Shown: positions 36,460 to 48,400, counted from the first letter of the stretch. The stretch: DNA of 64,000 nt from Parapusillimonas granuli (GCF_013416525.1 NZ_JACCEM010000003.1:124001-188000), one strand, 5' to 3'. Notes: generated by a model not told the origin, from the sequence alone. Program-made: numbers and translations.

Positions 36460-36640
36460 GTCTTTCCTTGGGTTGGGCCGTGCGAGCGGGCGGTGCTATG
36501 CCGCCGCGGCGCGGGCATTGGTCAACGTATAGCCAAGTTTGAAATAATTTGTATCTAAATTTATATAAAAATGGGATAATCGCGCTTCGCTGATAGAATC
36601 CAATTTAATTGCTACAACTTGTTAGCGCAATGGGGAATCA
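36460..36640. promoter_or_regulatory. AT-rich divergent promoter region at the centre of the lipopeptide cluster
   Basis: This 181-base spacer separates the two divergent arms. Bases 36538-36620 are strikingly AT-rich against GC-rich surroundings. On the plus strand TGGGATAAT (36572-36580) is an extended -10. TTGAAA (36539-36544) with TATATA (36562-36567) at 17-base spacing is a second candidate. Transcription from the extended -10 would give a leader of about 55 bases before the thioesterase ATG. GGGGAA (about 36632-36637) is a likely ribosome binding site. The AT-rich patch may also bind a silencer such as an H-NS-like protein. Confidence 0.55.
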
Positions 36641-37432
36641 ATGCCATATACGGAGGAATGCGACCAGCGGCCGGATGTAACAAGGGCATATTGGATGCTG
36701 CGCATCCGCCCTGCGCGGCCGGCCGAGCCCACCTTCGCATTCTTTCCCCATGCCGGCGCCACCGCCCTGTCCATCGGCCGACTGCTGACGGCCTTGCCGC
36801 CGCAAGCGGGCGTCGCCGTGGCCGACCTGCCCCGCGGCGGCGGGCTCGACGACGGCACGCCTCCACGGCAGGCGGCGGCCGCCGCCCAGGCGCTGGCGCA
36901 AGGCCTGGCGGCGCTGTTCGAGCAGGATGCGCGGGCGCCCAGGCTGGTGCTGGTGGGCAACAGCTATGGCGCCTTGCTGGCCTATGAAACGGCCTGGCAT
37001 CTGCTGGACACGGCGCTGTCGCCCGAACGCCTGGTCGTGTCGGGCTTTCGCGCGCCCGTCCTGCCTCCGGCGGACCCGCCCCTATACCGCCTGCCCCTGC
37101 CGCAGCTGCGCGCCGAGCTCAGCGCGCGCTACGGCGGGCCGCACGACGACGGCGGTTCCGCATGGGGCGGCGAACTCGGGGCGGAGGCCTTGCGGGCGGA
37201 TCTGCAAGCCTGCGACACCTACCGGCACGCGCGCGCCGGCCGGCTGCCCCTGCCGATCGACGTCCTGCGCCTGACGCGCGATACGTCCACGCCGCTGGAA
37301 GACCTCCGCGCCTGGCAATCGGTCACCGACCGGCCGCTGCGCATGGCCGATTGCGCGGCGGGCCATTTTCCCTGGGCGGAGGCGCCGGAACTCATCGCCC
37401 GCACTCTCGTTCATCTGACGCAGGCAACTTAG
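36641..37432 (+). CDS. Type II thioesterase
   Basis: The 263-residue alpha/beta hydrolase is a stand-alone editing thioesterase of the kind that clears stalled or mis-primed carrier domains in NRPS/PKS clusters. It shows the TEII N-terminus (FAFFPHAGATALS), nucleophile elbow GNSYGALLAYE and catalytic histidine AGHFPWAE. The elbow GNSYG replaces the common GHSMG. The ATG at 36641 has GGGGAA upstream; a later ATG at 36695 would remove 18 residues without harming the fold. It is the first gene of the plus-strand operon TEII-ABC-FAAL-hybrid-GT9-STAS. Confidence 0.91.
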   Translation: MPYTEECDQRPDVTRAYWMLRIRPARPAEPTFAFFPHAGATALSIGRLLTALPPQAGVAVADLPRGGGLDDGTPPRQAAAAAQALAQGLAALFEQDARAPRLVLVGNSYGALLAYETAWHLLDTALSPERLVVSGFRAPVLPPADPPLYRLPLPQLRAELSARYGGPHDDGGSAWGGELGAEALRADLQACDTYRHARAGRLPLPIDVLRLTRDTSTPLEDLRAWQSVTDRPLRMADCAAGHFPWAEAPELIARTLVHLTQAT

Positions 37433-37459
37433 GGCCGCAGGCCCTGCATGGAGCCAACC

Positions 37460-40273
37460 GTGAAACAACAGCTACGGGATTTACTGCAAGGCGGGCTCAA
37501 CTCGAACATCCGCCGACTGGATAAGGTGGAGAAGGAAGTCCGCGCCTTGCTGGAGCTGGAGCCGCCCGAGTCGCCGGAAGAGCGGTTGTCGGCGAACTTG
37601 CGTGCGGGCGCCGCCGGCCGGGGCGACCAGGATCCGGCGCTGGCCCTGGTCCAGCATCTGCTGGCTGAACGGCTGGCCTGCCCGCAGCGGGCCCTGGGCC
37701 TGTTCGGCGTGGGCATATTGCACCTGGCCACCCACAAGTCCGAGGAATCGCGCTACGTCGGGCTGGATGACATCGGCGACGTGGAAGGGCTCGCCGCCCG
37801 GCTGGACCTCAAGGCCGCCGGCCCCGAAGACGCTTTGCGCGCCGGCGCCTTCACGCGCTTCCTGCTCGACGCCTACGGCCTGGAAGGCATGCTGGCGTTC
37901 GCCCGCGGCATGGAAAAAGGCGTGCCGCTGGACGAGGTCGCGCGCAAGGCGACCGGCAAGTCGCTGGCCATGCTGGAGCTCCAGTGGGGCGAAACGCTGT
38001 CGCGGGAGCAGCCCGCCAAGGGCTTGTGGCCCTTCGTGGTCTGGACGGTCGGGCTGCTGCGGCCCTATCGACTGTTCTGCATATTGCTGGTCGTGGGCAT
38101 ACTGATCCAGACGGCCTATGCCACCATGATGCCCATCTGGCTGAACGACTTGTTCGACGACGGCATCACGGCCCAGAATGCCGCCGTCATCTGGCGCACG
38201 CTGGCCTTGCTGGTGGGCGGCTTCCTGGTCACGTCGGCCGCGGGCGTCGCCATCGATTTCAGCGTCTCCACGCTGGGGCCGCGGGCGCTGAACGACGTGC
38301 GCACCCAGGTGTTCAGCAAGCTGCTCGCCTTGTCCTCGCGCTCCCTCAATCACTTCAAGAGCGGCGACATCGTCTCCATGTTCTCGGCCGACATGCAGGT
38401 CATCGAGAACGCGATCGTGCGCGCCGTGCCCGGCATCGTGTCCAAGGGATTCCTGATGCTGGGCTCGCTGATCACGGCGGTCATACTCGACTGGCGCATG
38501 GCGATCGCCACGATATCCCTGCTGGTCGTCGCCTTCTGGCTGCCGCGCCGGGTGGGGCGCCTGGCCGTGCGGGCGGCTTACGCGCGCAAGGTCGAGGACG
38601 GCAAGCTGGCGGGCTTCATCCGGGAGTCCGTGCAGCTGCTGCCGGTGATCCGCATACTGGGCATAGGCGCGCACCGCCGCGAACAGTTCGACGGCCACAT
38701 CGACGACATCTACCAGGCCAGCCACCGGCAGTTCCTGATGGGCGAACTGACCGGGCGCGTGACGGTGTTCGCCATCAGCGCGGCCCAGCTCGGCATCATC
38801 GGGCTGGGCGCGATCCTGTCGCTCAACGGCACGGTCTCGGGCGGCGTGGTGGTGGCCTACATCGGCCTGCTGCTGGCCTTCGGCGGCTCCGCCGGCGCCA
38901 TCGCCGCGCTGCTGCCGCCGGCCATACAGGCGGTGGGCAGCTGGCAGCGCGTTTCGACCGTGCTCGCCCAGCCCGACGACATCCCCGAGGCCGCGGCGGG
39001 AACCGTTTTCGACGCGCCCCTGGAGCGCGTGGCGTTCGACAACGTGTCCTTCAGCTACAGCGGCGACCGCCTGAACCTGCAGGACGTCTCGCTCGACACG
39101 CCCACGCCGCGGCGCATCGCCCTGGTGGGCCCGTCGGGTTCGGGCAAGAGCACCGTCATCAATCTGCTGTCCCGCAACTACGACGCCACCAGCGGCAGCA
39201 TCTACTTGAACGACACCGATATCCGCGACATCGACAACCGGTCGCTGCGCTCCCTGATGGCCGTGGTCAACCAGGACACCACGCTGTTCGAAGGCTCCAT
39301 CGCCTACAACATCCGTATCGGGCGGATGGACGCCAGCGACGAGGAGCTGCGGCGCGCGGCCAAAGCGGCCGAAATCCACGACTTCATCGCGTCCCTGCCG
39401 GCCGGCTACGACACCAACGTGGGCGAAGGCGGCAAGCTGCTGTCCGGCGGGCAGCGCCAGCGCATCGTGATCGCGCGGGCGCTGCTGCGCGATCCCCAGA
39501 TACTGCTGCTGGACGAAGCCACCTCGGCGCTCGATGCCGAAGCCGAGGCGGCCATCAACAGCACGCTCGCCAAAGTCAGCGCCGACCGCGCGCTGTTTTC
39601 CGTCACCCACCGGCTGGCGTCATGCCCGGACATGGACCTGATCTGCGTCTTCCGCGACGGCAGGCTGGTCGAACAGGGCAGGCACGATGAATTGCTGCGG
39701 CTGGGCGGCGTCTATGCGGGCATGTGGGAGAAGCAGGCCGACATCTCCATCGCGAACGCCGGCCAGGACGTCGAGATCACCGTCGACCGCCTGCGCAAGA
39801 TCCCCTTGTTCGCCAACGTGCCGGACGCGGACCTGGAACGCATACGCGGCAAGCTGCGCGTCGAGGAGGTCGAGGCCGATACCGTGCTGAGCATAGAAGG
39901 CACGACCGCCGGGCGCTTCTACATCATCGCGCGCGGCACGGTCGAAAGCTCGGTGCTGCTGGGCGACGGCAGCTCGCTGACCATGGAGATCCTGGAAGTG
40001 GGCGACTTCTTCGGCGAGTTCGCCCTGATCGAAGGGCTGCCCAACCCCACCACCTGCCGGACGCGCCACCCCTGCCTGCTGCTGTCGCTGAGCCGGCAGG
40101 ATCTGCGCCACATCGCCGATCTGCATCGCAGCACGAGCGAGCAGTCCGACCTGGAAAAAGAAATCGCCGCCACTCTGGACCGCCGGCTGGATGCCAAGCT
40201 GGACGAGCTCATGAGCCGTCGCCTGGGGTCCGCCAACCCCAAGAGGCCCGCGCCCGCCCAGGCCGCCGACTGA
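37460..40273 (+). CDS. ABC exporter with N-terminal extension and C-terminal cyclic-nucleotide-binding-like domain
   Basis: The 937-residue half-transporter probably exports the lipopeptide. About 190 N-terminal residues include a stretch (AGAFTRFLLDAYGLEGML) resembling the C-terminal part of MA-type metallopeptidases, without HExxH. Six TM helices follow (about 195-500), then the ATPase (about 530-770): Walker A GPSGSGKST, signature LSGGQRQR, Walker B ILLLDEATSALD, H-loop SVTHRLA. A Crp-like cNMP-binding domain (about 785-900, GDFFGEFALIEGLPNP) ends in a charged helix. A GTG at 37460 has GGAG six bases upstream, like the start of the next gene; an ATG at 37448 is the alternative. Confidence 0.92.
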   Translation: MKQQLRDLLQGGLNSNIRRLDKVEKEVRALLELEPPESPEERLSANLRAGAAGRGDQDPALALVQHLLAERLACPQRALGLFGVGILHLATHKSEESRYVGLDDIGDVEGLAARLDLKAAGPEDALRAGAFTRFLLDAYGLEGMLAFARGMEKGVPLDEVARKATGKSLAMLELQWGETLSREQPAKGLWPFVVWTVGLLRPYRLFCILLVVGILIQTAYATMMPIWLNDLFDDGITAQNAAVIWRTLALLVGGFLVTSAAGVAIDFSVSTLGPRALNDVRTQVFSKLLALSSRSLNHFKSGDIVSMFSADMQVIENAIVRAVPGIVSKGFLMLGSLITAVILDWRMAIATISLLVVAFWLPRRVGRLAVRAAYARKVEDGKLAGFIRESVQLLPVIRILGIGAHRREQFDGHIDDIYQASHRQFLMGELTGRVTVFAISAAQLGIIGLGAILSLNGTVSGGVVVAYIGLLLAFGGSAGAIAALLPPAIQAVGSWQRVSTVLAQPDDIPEAAAGTVFDAPLERVAFDNVSFSYSGDRLNLQDVSLDTPTPRRIALVGPSGSGKSTVINLLSRNYDATSGSIYLNDTDIRDIDNRSLRSLMAVVNQDTTLFEGSIAYNIRIGRMDASDEELRRAAKAAEIHDFIASLPAGYDTNVGEGGKLLSGGQRQRIVIARALLRDPQILLLDEATSALDAEAEAAINSTLAKVSADRALFSVTHRLASCPDMDLICVFRDGRLVEQGRHDELLRLGGVYAGMWEKQADISIANAGQDVEITVDRLRKIPLFANVPDADLERIRGKLRVEEVEADTVLSIEGTTAGRFYIIARGTVESSVLLGDGSSLTMEILEVGDFFGEFALIEGLPNPTTCRTRHPCLLLSLSRQDLRHIADLHRSTSEQSDLEKEIAATLDRRLDAKLDELMSRRLGSANPKRPAPAQAAD

Positions 40274-40288
40274 CTTCGAGGAGCCATC

Positions 40289-42427
40289 GTGAAGACGCCC
40301 GCCCCGATAGCCGAGCCCGCCATGCTGCCGCGCATTCTCGCGCGGCGGGCGGCCGATCCAGCGGATCGCTGGTCATATGTTTTCCTGGACAGCCAGGGCG
40401 GCGAGCAGTGCCGCTGGAATGCCGCCGAACTCGCGGCGCGGGCGCGGGCCGTTGCGGCGCGCCTCATGCGGGTCACCGAGCCGGGCGAGCCGGTCCTGCT
40501 GGTCTTCCAGGCCGGGCCGGCCTTCCTCGCCGCCTTCATGGGCTGCCTCTGGAGCGGCCGCCTGGCCACGCCCATCAACCCGCCGCGGCGCAATCGCCTG
40601 ATCGAGCGGCTCGAAGCCGTCGCCGTGGATTCCTCGGCGCGCGTGGCGCTCACCAGCGCGGACCTCATCGATTCCATTGCGGAATGGCGCCAATCCAGCC
40701 GGCATCTCGGCGCGCTGGACTGGATTCCGACCGACGGCCTGCCCGAGGCGAACGGCCTGGAGCCCGCGGACGTCCCGGCCACGGACATCGCCTTCCTGCA
40801 GTACACCTCGGGCTCCACCGCCTCGCCCAAAGGCGTGCGCGTCAGCCACGGCAATCTGGTGGAGGACATGGCGCGCATGCAGCGGGCCTGGGCGCTGGAC
40901 CCGTCCTCGGTCATGGTCAGCTGGCTGCCGGCCTTCCATGATCTGGGGCTGATCTTCGGGTTGCTGCAGCCCCTGTTTTCCGGCTGCGCATCGGTGCAGA
41001 TGGCGCCCAATGCCTTTCTGCAGAAGCCGGCGCTGTGGCTGCAGGCGATCACCCGCTACCGGGGCACGCACTCGGCCGCCCCCAGCTTCGCCTACGATCT
41101 CTGCTGCCGCCGGATCGCGCCCGAGGACCGCGCCGGCCTGGACCTGAGCAGCCTCGCCATGACCATGAACGCCGCCGAGCCGATCAACCCCGCCGTGCTG
41201 GAGGAGTTCTCGCTCGCCTTCGGGCCCCGGGGCTTTCGCCGCGAGGCCTTCGCCCCGGCCTACGGCCTGGCCGAGAGCACGCTGGCCGTCACGGCGAACC
41301 CGGTGGGCGCGGCCCCCGTCATGCGCAGCTTCGACGTTGCGGCGCTGGAGCGCGGCCAGGCCCGTATCCTGCCCGACGGCGCCCCGGGCGGGCGCGTGAT
41401 GCCGGGCAGCGGCCGGGCGCTGCCCGACGTGCCCATCGCCATCGTCGATCCCGACACCCTGGCGCGTCGCGGGCCGCATGAAATCGGCGAAATCTGGGTC
41501 GGCGGGCCCACCATCGCCGCGGGCTATTGGCGGCGGCCGGACGAAACCCGGGACACCTTCGGCGCCCGGATCGCCGGCGAAACGGACGGCGCGCAGTATC
41601 TGCGCACGGGCGACCTGGGCGTCGTGAAGGACGGCGAGCTATTCGTGACGGGGCGCATCAAAGACCTCATCATTCTCGGCGGCGCCAATTTCTACCCGCA
41701 CGACATCGAGCGGGTGGCGCAGAACGCCCACGATGCCTTGCGCCGCGACAACGGCGCGGCCTTCGCCATCGCGTCCGACGACGTGGAGGGCGGGCGCGAG
41801 CAGGTCGTGCTGGTGCAGGAGCTAGAGCGTTCGCGGCGCGGGGAAGCGCCCGAACCCATCATCCAGGCCATCGTCGAATCGGTATGGCGCAACCTGGAGC
41901 TGCCCTTGGCGCACGTGGCGCTGGTGATGCCCGGATCCGTGCTGCGCACCTCCAGCGGCAAGATCCAGCGCCTGGCGAACAAGCGCGCCTTCCTGGAAGG
42001 CAGCCTGCCCATTATCGCAAGCTGGCGCCGCATGGGCCTGGAACCCGCAAGGGCCGGCGCGGCCGCATCCGCGCCGGCCGGCGCAATGGACGCGGCCTCC
42101 CTCACCGGCTGGCTGACGGGCTGGCTGGCCGGGCGGCTCGGGCTGCCGGAACGCGCGCTGGACGCGGGCCGGGGCTTCGCCGAAATGGGCCTGGATTCCC
42201 TCGGCTCCGCCGAACTGGCGCTGGCATTGGGGGAAAGGCTGGGCGCCGAGGTGCCGGAAACCATCGCCTTCGATCATCCGACCATTGCGCGGCTGGTCGC
42301 GCACTTCGCGCCCAGCGAGCGGGCCGCCGCCGCGCCTGCCGGCGCCAAGCAGCCGGTTGCGGCGCCGCCGTCCGAGGGCGGCGATCTCGAAGACTTGTTG
42401 AGCGCGATTGAAAGGGGGGAGCCGTGA
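40289..42427 (+). CDS. Fatty-acyl-AMP ligase fused to acyl carrier protein (FAAL-ACP)
   Basis: The 712-residue protein activates a fatty acid as acyl-AMP and loads it onto its own carrier, starting the lipopeptide. ANL motifs are LQYTSGSTASPKGVRVS, AYGLAESTLAV, LRTGDLGVVKDGELFVTGR and SSGKIQRL. The layout and N-terminus match FAALs rather than CoA ligases. The C-terminal ACP has MGLDSLGS with the phosphopantetheine serine at residue 637. The GTG start at 40289 is preceded by GAGGAG at good spacing. The stop overlaps the GTG start of the hybrid synthase (GTGA). The acyl chain length is not readable. Confidence 0.93.
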   Translation: MKTPAPIAEPAMLPRILARRAADPADRWSYVFLDSQGGEQCRWNAAELAARARAVAARLMRVTEPGEPVLLVFQAGPAFLAAFMGCLWSGRLATPINPPRRNRLIERLEAVAVDSSARVALTSADLIDSIAEWRQSSRHLGALDWIPTDGLPEANGLEPADVPATDIAFLQYTSGSTASPKGVRVSHGNLVEDMARMQRAWALDPSSVMVSWLPAFHDLGLIFGLLQPLFSGCASVQMAPNAFLQKPALWLQAITRYRGTHSAAPSFAYDLCCRRIAPEDRAGLDLSSLAMTMNAAEPINPAVLEEFSLAFGPRGFRREAFAPAYGLAESTLAVTANPVGAAPVMRSFDVAALERGQARILPDGAPGGRVMPGSGRALPDVPIAIVDPDTLARRGPHEIGEIWVGGPTIAAGYWRRPDETRDTFGARIAGETDGAQYLRTGDLGVVKDGELFVTGRIKDLIILGGANFYPHDIERVAQNAHDALRRDNGAAFAIASDDVEGGREQVVLVQELERSRRGEAPEPIIQAIVESVWRNLELPLAHVALVMPGSVLRTSSGKIQRLANKRAFLEGSLPIIASWRRMGLEPARAGAAASAPAGAMDAASLTGWLTGWLAGRLGLPERALDAGRGFAEMGLDSLGSAELALALGERLGAEVPETIAFDHPTIARLVAHFAPSERAAAAPAGAKQPVAAPPSEGGDLEDLLSAIERGEP

Positions 42428-45400
42428 CGGACCAAGCCAGGCAGGCGCTGCGCGAGCGCATTTCGCGGCTGGACGCCGACCAGGTCGTTGCGCTGGTCAC
42501 CGGCCTGCAGCAGCGCATCGATGCGCTGCGCGCGGACCAGGCGGGCCGGGACGACGCGTCGCTGGTGGCCGTGATCGGCCTGGGCTGCCGCTTCCCGGGG
42601 GCCGAGGACGCCGCCGCCTTCCGCCGCCTGCTGCAGGAAGGCGCGGACGCGATCGGCGAGCCGCCGCCGGACCGCCCCGAACGCGATACGCTGCCGCGCG
42701 GCGGCTATGTGCGGGGCGTGGAGTGCTTCGATGCACCGTTCTTCGGCATGCGGGACAGCGAAGCCGCCCACATGGATCCGCAGCATCGAATGCTGCTCGA
42801 AGTCGCCTGGCATGCGCTCGAAGACGCCGGCGCGGCCGATCCCGGGCGGCGTCCGCGGGCGGCCGGGGTGTTCGTCGGCATCAGCACCCATGACTACGAA
42901 GCGCGCTTCCACGCGCCCGGCCAGGGCTTCACGCCGCAGGCGACGACCGGCAATTCCGCCAGCGCGGCCGCCGGCCGCCTGGCCCATCTGCTCGACATCA
43001 CCGGCCCGGCGCTGGCCATCGACACCGCCTGCTCCTCGTCGCTCGTGGCCGTGCATGCGGCCTGCCGCAGCCTGCAGGCCGGCGAATGCGACATGGCGAT
43101 CGCCGGCGGGGTCAACGCCCTGGTCTCCGATGCGCTGACGCGCGGCTTCGCCGCGGCGGGCATGCTCAGCCCCAGCCACGCCTGCCGTACCTTCGACGCC
43201 TCCGCGGACGGCTATGTGCGCGGCGAAGGCGCGGGTTTCGTGGTGCTGAAACGCCTGTCCGACGCGCTGCGGGACGGCGACCGGATCCGGGCCGTCGTGC
43301 GCGGCGGCGCGGTCAACCATGACGGGCGCGCCAGCTCCCTGACGGCGCCCAATGCATCCGCGCAGGCGGGCTTGATACGCGCGGCGCTGAAAGACGCCGG
43401 TCTGCGGCCGGCCGACGTGCAGGTGGTGGAATGCCACGGGACCGGCACGCCGCTGGGCGATCCCATCGAGACCCAGGCGCTGGCCGAAGCCTACGGCCCC
43501 GGGCGCGGCGAGGCCCTGCTGCTGGGTGCGGTCAAGACCAATATCGGGCATCTGGAGGCGGCCGCCGGCATCGCCGGCCTGATCAAGCTCGTGCTGATGC
43601 TGGAAGCGGGGCGGCTGCCGCCCACCTTGCACCAGTCATCGCCCAATCCCCGCATCCCCTGGGACCGGCTGCCCTTGCGGGTGGTGGATCGCGCTCAGGC
43701 CTGGCCGCCGGCGCCCGTCCGGCGCGCGGCGGTCAGCAGCTTCGGTTTCAGCGGCACCAACGCCCATCTCATACTCGAAGCCGCGCCGCCGCGCGATCCG
43801 TCCGCGGCGGCCGCGGAGCGGGCCGGCCCGCTGGTGCTTCCCTTGTCGGCGCGCGATGAGGCGGGGCTGGCGCGGCTGGGCCGGCGGCTGGCCGCATGGA
43901 TGGCGCAAGAGCAGCCCGATCCCCGCGGCGTCGCGGCCTCCCTGGCTCTGGGGCGCGGCGGACATCCGTTCAGGGCGGCGGTCGCGGGCGAGGACGCCGA
44001 AGCGCTCCTGGCCGGGCTGAACGAGGTCGCGGCCGGGCAGGCGCCCGCCGGCGGCGCCCGTGGAACGGCCATGCGGGCCGCTCCGCGCATCGCTTTCCTG
44101 TTCACGGGGCAGGGCAGCCAATGGCCCGGCATGGGCAAGGGTCTGTACCAGGACGACCCCGTGTTCAGGCGAGCCGTCGACCATTGCGCGGCGGTGGTGG
44201 ATCCCTTGATCGGCGCGTCCTTGACGCGCCTGATGTTCGACGACGCATCCGCCCAGGAGGGCGTTTCCCTGACCGACACGCGCATCGCCCAGCCCGCGCT
44301 GTTCGTGCTTGGCTATGCGCTGGCCGAGCGCCTGGCGGCCTGGGGCATCGAGCCCGAGTTCGTCATGGGGCACAGCCTGGGCGAATACGTGGCGGCCTGC
44401 CGGGCCGGGGTGTTTTCCCTGGAGGACGCCCTCCGTCTGGTGGCCGAGCGCGGGCGCCTCATGGGGGCGGCCGCTCCCGGCGGCGCCATGGCGGCGGTCT
44501 TCGCGCCGCCCTCCTGCTTGTCCGAACTGCCCGGCGGCCTTGCGGCCGCCATCGATCTTGCCGCCGTCAACTCGCCCGACGAGTGCGTGATCTCCGGAGA
44601 GTCGGCCGCCGTCGGCCGGGTGTGCGAGGCCCTGGAAGCCCGGGGCATCGCATCCCAGGCCTTGCGGACTTCGCACGCCTTCCATTCGCGGCTGATGGAG
44701 CCCGCGCTCGAGCCCTACGCCCGGGCCTTGTCCGGCCTGCGCTTGTCGCGGCCTCGGCTGGCCCTGATTTCCAATTCGACCGGCACGGCGGACGCCGCTT
44801 TCGATACGCCTGAGTACTGGACGGACCACATCCGGCAGCCGGTCCGTTTCGCCGATGGGATAGGCGCGCTCGCCCGCATGGGCGCGAACGTGCTGATCGA
44901 GGTGGGCGCGGCGCCCAATCTGGTCGGCTCGGCGGCGCGCTGCCCGGGCTACGCGGATGCGCCGCCGGTGCTGGTCCCGACCTTGCGCCGCAACCAGCCC
45001 GCCTGGCGCTCGCTGGGCGGCATGCTGGCCCAGTTGTACGCGGCCGGCGTGCCGCTGCGCTGGGAAGCGCTTTATGACCCGGCCGAACGCGGCGAGACGC
45101 CGGGCTATCCCTTCGAGCCCCGCCGCCACTGGATCGCAAAAACACCGGTCATGGCGCTGTCCGCCGCCGAGGGCGCGGCTGAATTTTCTGCGATCGGCTC
45201 CCCGACGGCCGGCGTCCCGGCGACCGCCGTTGCAGCCACGGCCACGGATGCCGACGGGGCCGCGGCCCAGCCCGCCGTGGCGCTCGCGGACGACATCGCC
45301 GCCTTCCTGGCGCGCGCCCTGCAGCTACCGGCCGCCGACCAGCGTTCCGACCGCGGCTTCCTGGAAATGGGGGTCGATTCCCTGGCGCTCACCGAGGCGG

Positions 45401-48400
45401 TCGCCGCCATGGAGCGCAAGTGGGGCATTTCGATTCCGCGCCGGGCTTTGTTCGAGGCCCTGAACACTCCTTTGCGCCTGATCGAGCATGTGCTGGCGCA
45501 AGTCGGCGGCAAGCGGCCCGCCGCGCCGGCGCCTGCCGCGGCACCGGCGCCGGTGACGGACGCCGAGGCGAATGCCGCCGTGCCGGACGCCAGGGCCGCG
45601 CTTGCGGGCGCGCCGGGCGCCCAGGCGCCGAATGCGCCCGCGTCGCTTGCCGCGTCCGTGCCGGCGACGCTTGCCCGCCTGGAGCTCGGCGCCGAGCAGG
45701 CGAGCGGCCTGGCCGAATTTTCCCAGGCCTACATTCAGCGCAGCCGGGCGTCGCGCGACCAGCGCATCCGCTACGGCGCCCATCTGGCCGACAGCCGCGC
45801 CGTGGCGGGGTTCCGCCCCGAAACCAAGAACATGCTGTACCCCATCGTGGGCGCGCGCGCGCAGGGCAGCGAATTGTTCGACGTGGACGGCAATCGCTAT
45901 GTCGACATCGCCATGGGGTTCGGCGTGCAGCTCTTCGGCCATAGTGCGCCCTTCATCGCCGAGGCCATCAACCGGCACCTGGGCGAACGCGGCCTGTTCA
46001 TCGGTCCGCAGGCGCACCTGGCCGGCGACGTGGCGCAGCGCTTGTGCCGCCTGACCGGCAACGCCCGCGCCGCCTTCTGCAACAGCGGCACCGAGGCGGT
46101 CATGACCGCGCTCAGGCTGGCCCGCCACGCCACCGGGCGCCGGCGCATCGCCATGTTCCAAGGGTCTTACCATGGCCATTTCGACGGGGTGCTCGCCCAG
46201 CCGGGGCCGGATGGCAAGGCCGCGCCGATGGCGGGCGGCACCCCGCCCGGCATGGCCGAGGACATCCTGCTGCTCGATTACGGCGACGAAGCCGGCTCGC
46301 TGGAGCGCCTGGCGCGCGAAGGGCAGTCGCTGGCCGCCGTGCTGGTCGAGCCCGTGCAGGGCCGCCGCCCCGACCGGCAGCCGCGGGAGTTCTTGCAGCG
46401 CTTGCGGGCGCTGACCCGCTCGACGGGCACGGCCCTGATCTTCGACGAGGTGCTGCTGGGCTTCCGCGTGGCGCTGGGCGGCGCCCAGGCCTGGGCGGAT
46501 GTCCGCGCCGACCTCGTCACTTACGGCAAAATCGTGGGCGGCGGCCTGCCCATAGGGGTCGTGGCCGGCGAGGCGCGCTACCTGGATGCCCTGGACGGCG
46601 GCGCCTGGCCGCTGGACGCCGCGGGCTCGCCCCGGGGCGAACGCACCTTTTTTGCGGGCACCTTCAACAAGAACCCGCTGGCCATGGCCGCTTCCCTGGC
46701 CGTGCTGGAACACCTGGAATCCGCCGGCCCCGGGCTGCAGGAAACCTTGAACGAACGCACGCGCGCATTCGCCGAGCGGCTGAACCGCATGCTGGCGGAA
46801 GAAGCATGCGGCATATCGGTGCACAGTTTTTCCTCCCTGTTCCGTTTCATCGGGGCCGGCGACCTGTTCTACAACCACATGATCCAGAACGGCGTCTACG
46901 TCTGGGAAGGGCGCACCTGCTTTCTTTCCACCGCGCACAGCGAAGAAGACCTGCTGACGATAGAGGACGCCGTGCGTGATTCCGTCCGCGGCATGCGGGC
47001 CGCCGGCATGCTGGCGCCCGCGCGGGCATCGACACAGACGCCGGCGCAGGCGTTCGCGCCGGCGCCCGAGGCCAAGGCGCTCATGGCCATGCCGTCCGGG
47101 CCCGAGGTCCTGCCCGCCGCGCCGGGCCAGACCGCCTTGCGCATGCTGGCGGCGTTCAGCCCCGAAGCGTCGGCCGCCTACAACCAGACGCTGCTCTTCG
47201 ATCTGCGAGGCAAGCTGGAGCCGGCCGTGCTGCGCGCGGCCCTGGAAGCCGTCTGCCGGCGCCACGAAGCCTTGCGCACGACCTTTCCCGAAGACGGCGA
47301 AACGCAAGCCGTCCATGCCGAGCTGGCGCCCGATTTCCGCACCTTGCGCTGGCGGGACGCCGAAAGCGCCTTCCAGCACTGGCTGGACGGCAGGGCGCTG
47401 GTTCCCATGGATCTCGAGCATGGTCCCATGCTGACGGCCTGGCTGGTCGAGTTCGCGCCCGAACATCACCGGCTGGTGCTGATCATGCCGCATCTCGTCG
47501 TCGACGGTTGGTCCATGCAGGTGATCGCCCTGGAGCTCGCGGAGCTGTACAACGCGGCGCTGCGGGGACGCGCGCCCGAACTGGCCGAGGCCGTGCCGTA
47601 TCGCCGCTATGCCGACCATGCCAGGCGGCGGGCCGAGGACGCGGGCGCGGCCGACTACTGGAATTCGGTATACCGGACCATTCCGCCGCCGCTGGACCTG
47701 CCGGCGGACCGTCCGCGGCCCGCCTTGCAGAGCTATGCGGGCGCGCGCGCCGCCTTGCGCGTGCCGCCCGAGCTGCGGACCGGGCTCGAAGCCTTGGGGC
47801 GCCGGATCGGATGCAGCCTGTTTTCCGTTTGCCTGGCCGCCTACGGAAAACTGCTTGCACGCTTGTCGGGCCGGCGCGACCTCGTGGTCGCCGTCTTCTC
47901 CGCCGGGCAGCCCGAGCTCGCCGCGACATCGCTGGTGGGCTATTGCGTGGGTGTGCTGCCCCTGCGGCTGGATCTGGACGAGTCCCAGCCGCAGGCGGCG
48001 CTCCTGGCCCAGGCGCAGCGCGCCGTCGCGCAGGGCATGGCGCGGCGCGACTACCCCTACGCGCGCCTGCTCAAGGGGCTGAAGCTGCGCCGAGACCCAT
48101 CGCGGCCTCCCCTGGCGTCGGTGTCCTTCAACCTCGACCGCATCGACGCGCTGCCCCGGTTCGACGGCCTGGACACGCGCATCGACGCCAATGCACACGG
48201 CGCGGTGCGCTGGGACCTGAACTGGAACATTCTGGCCGATGCCGACGGCCTGCTGATCGACGCCTTCTACAACCGCGATCTGTTCGATGCCGAACGGGTC
48301 GAGTCCTGGCTGCGGCAGTATGCCGGCATCCTCGAAGCCTTCGTACGGGATGGAACGGACGCTGTGCCCAGCCTGGCCGGGCAAGTCGCGCGCGCCGCGG

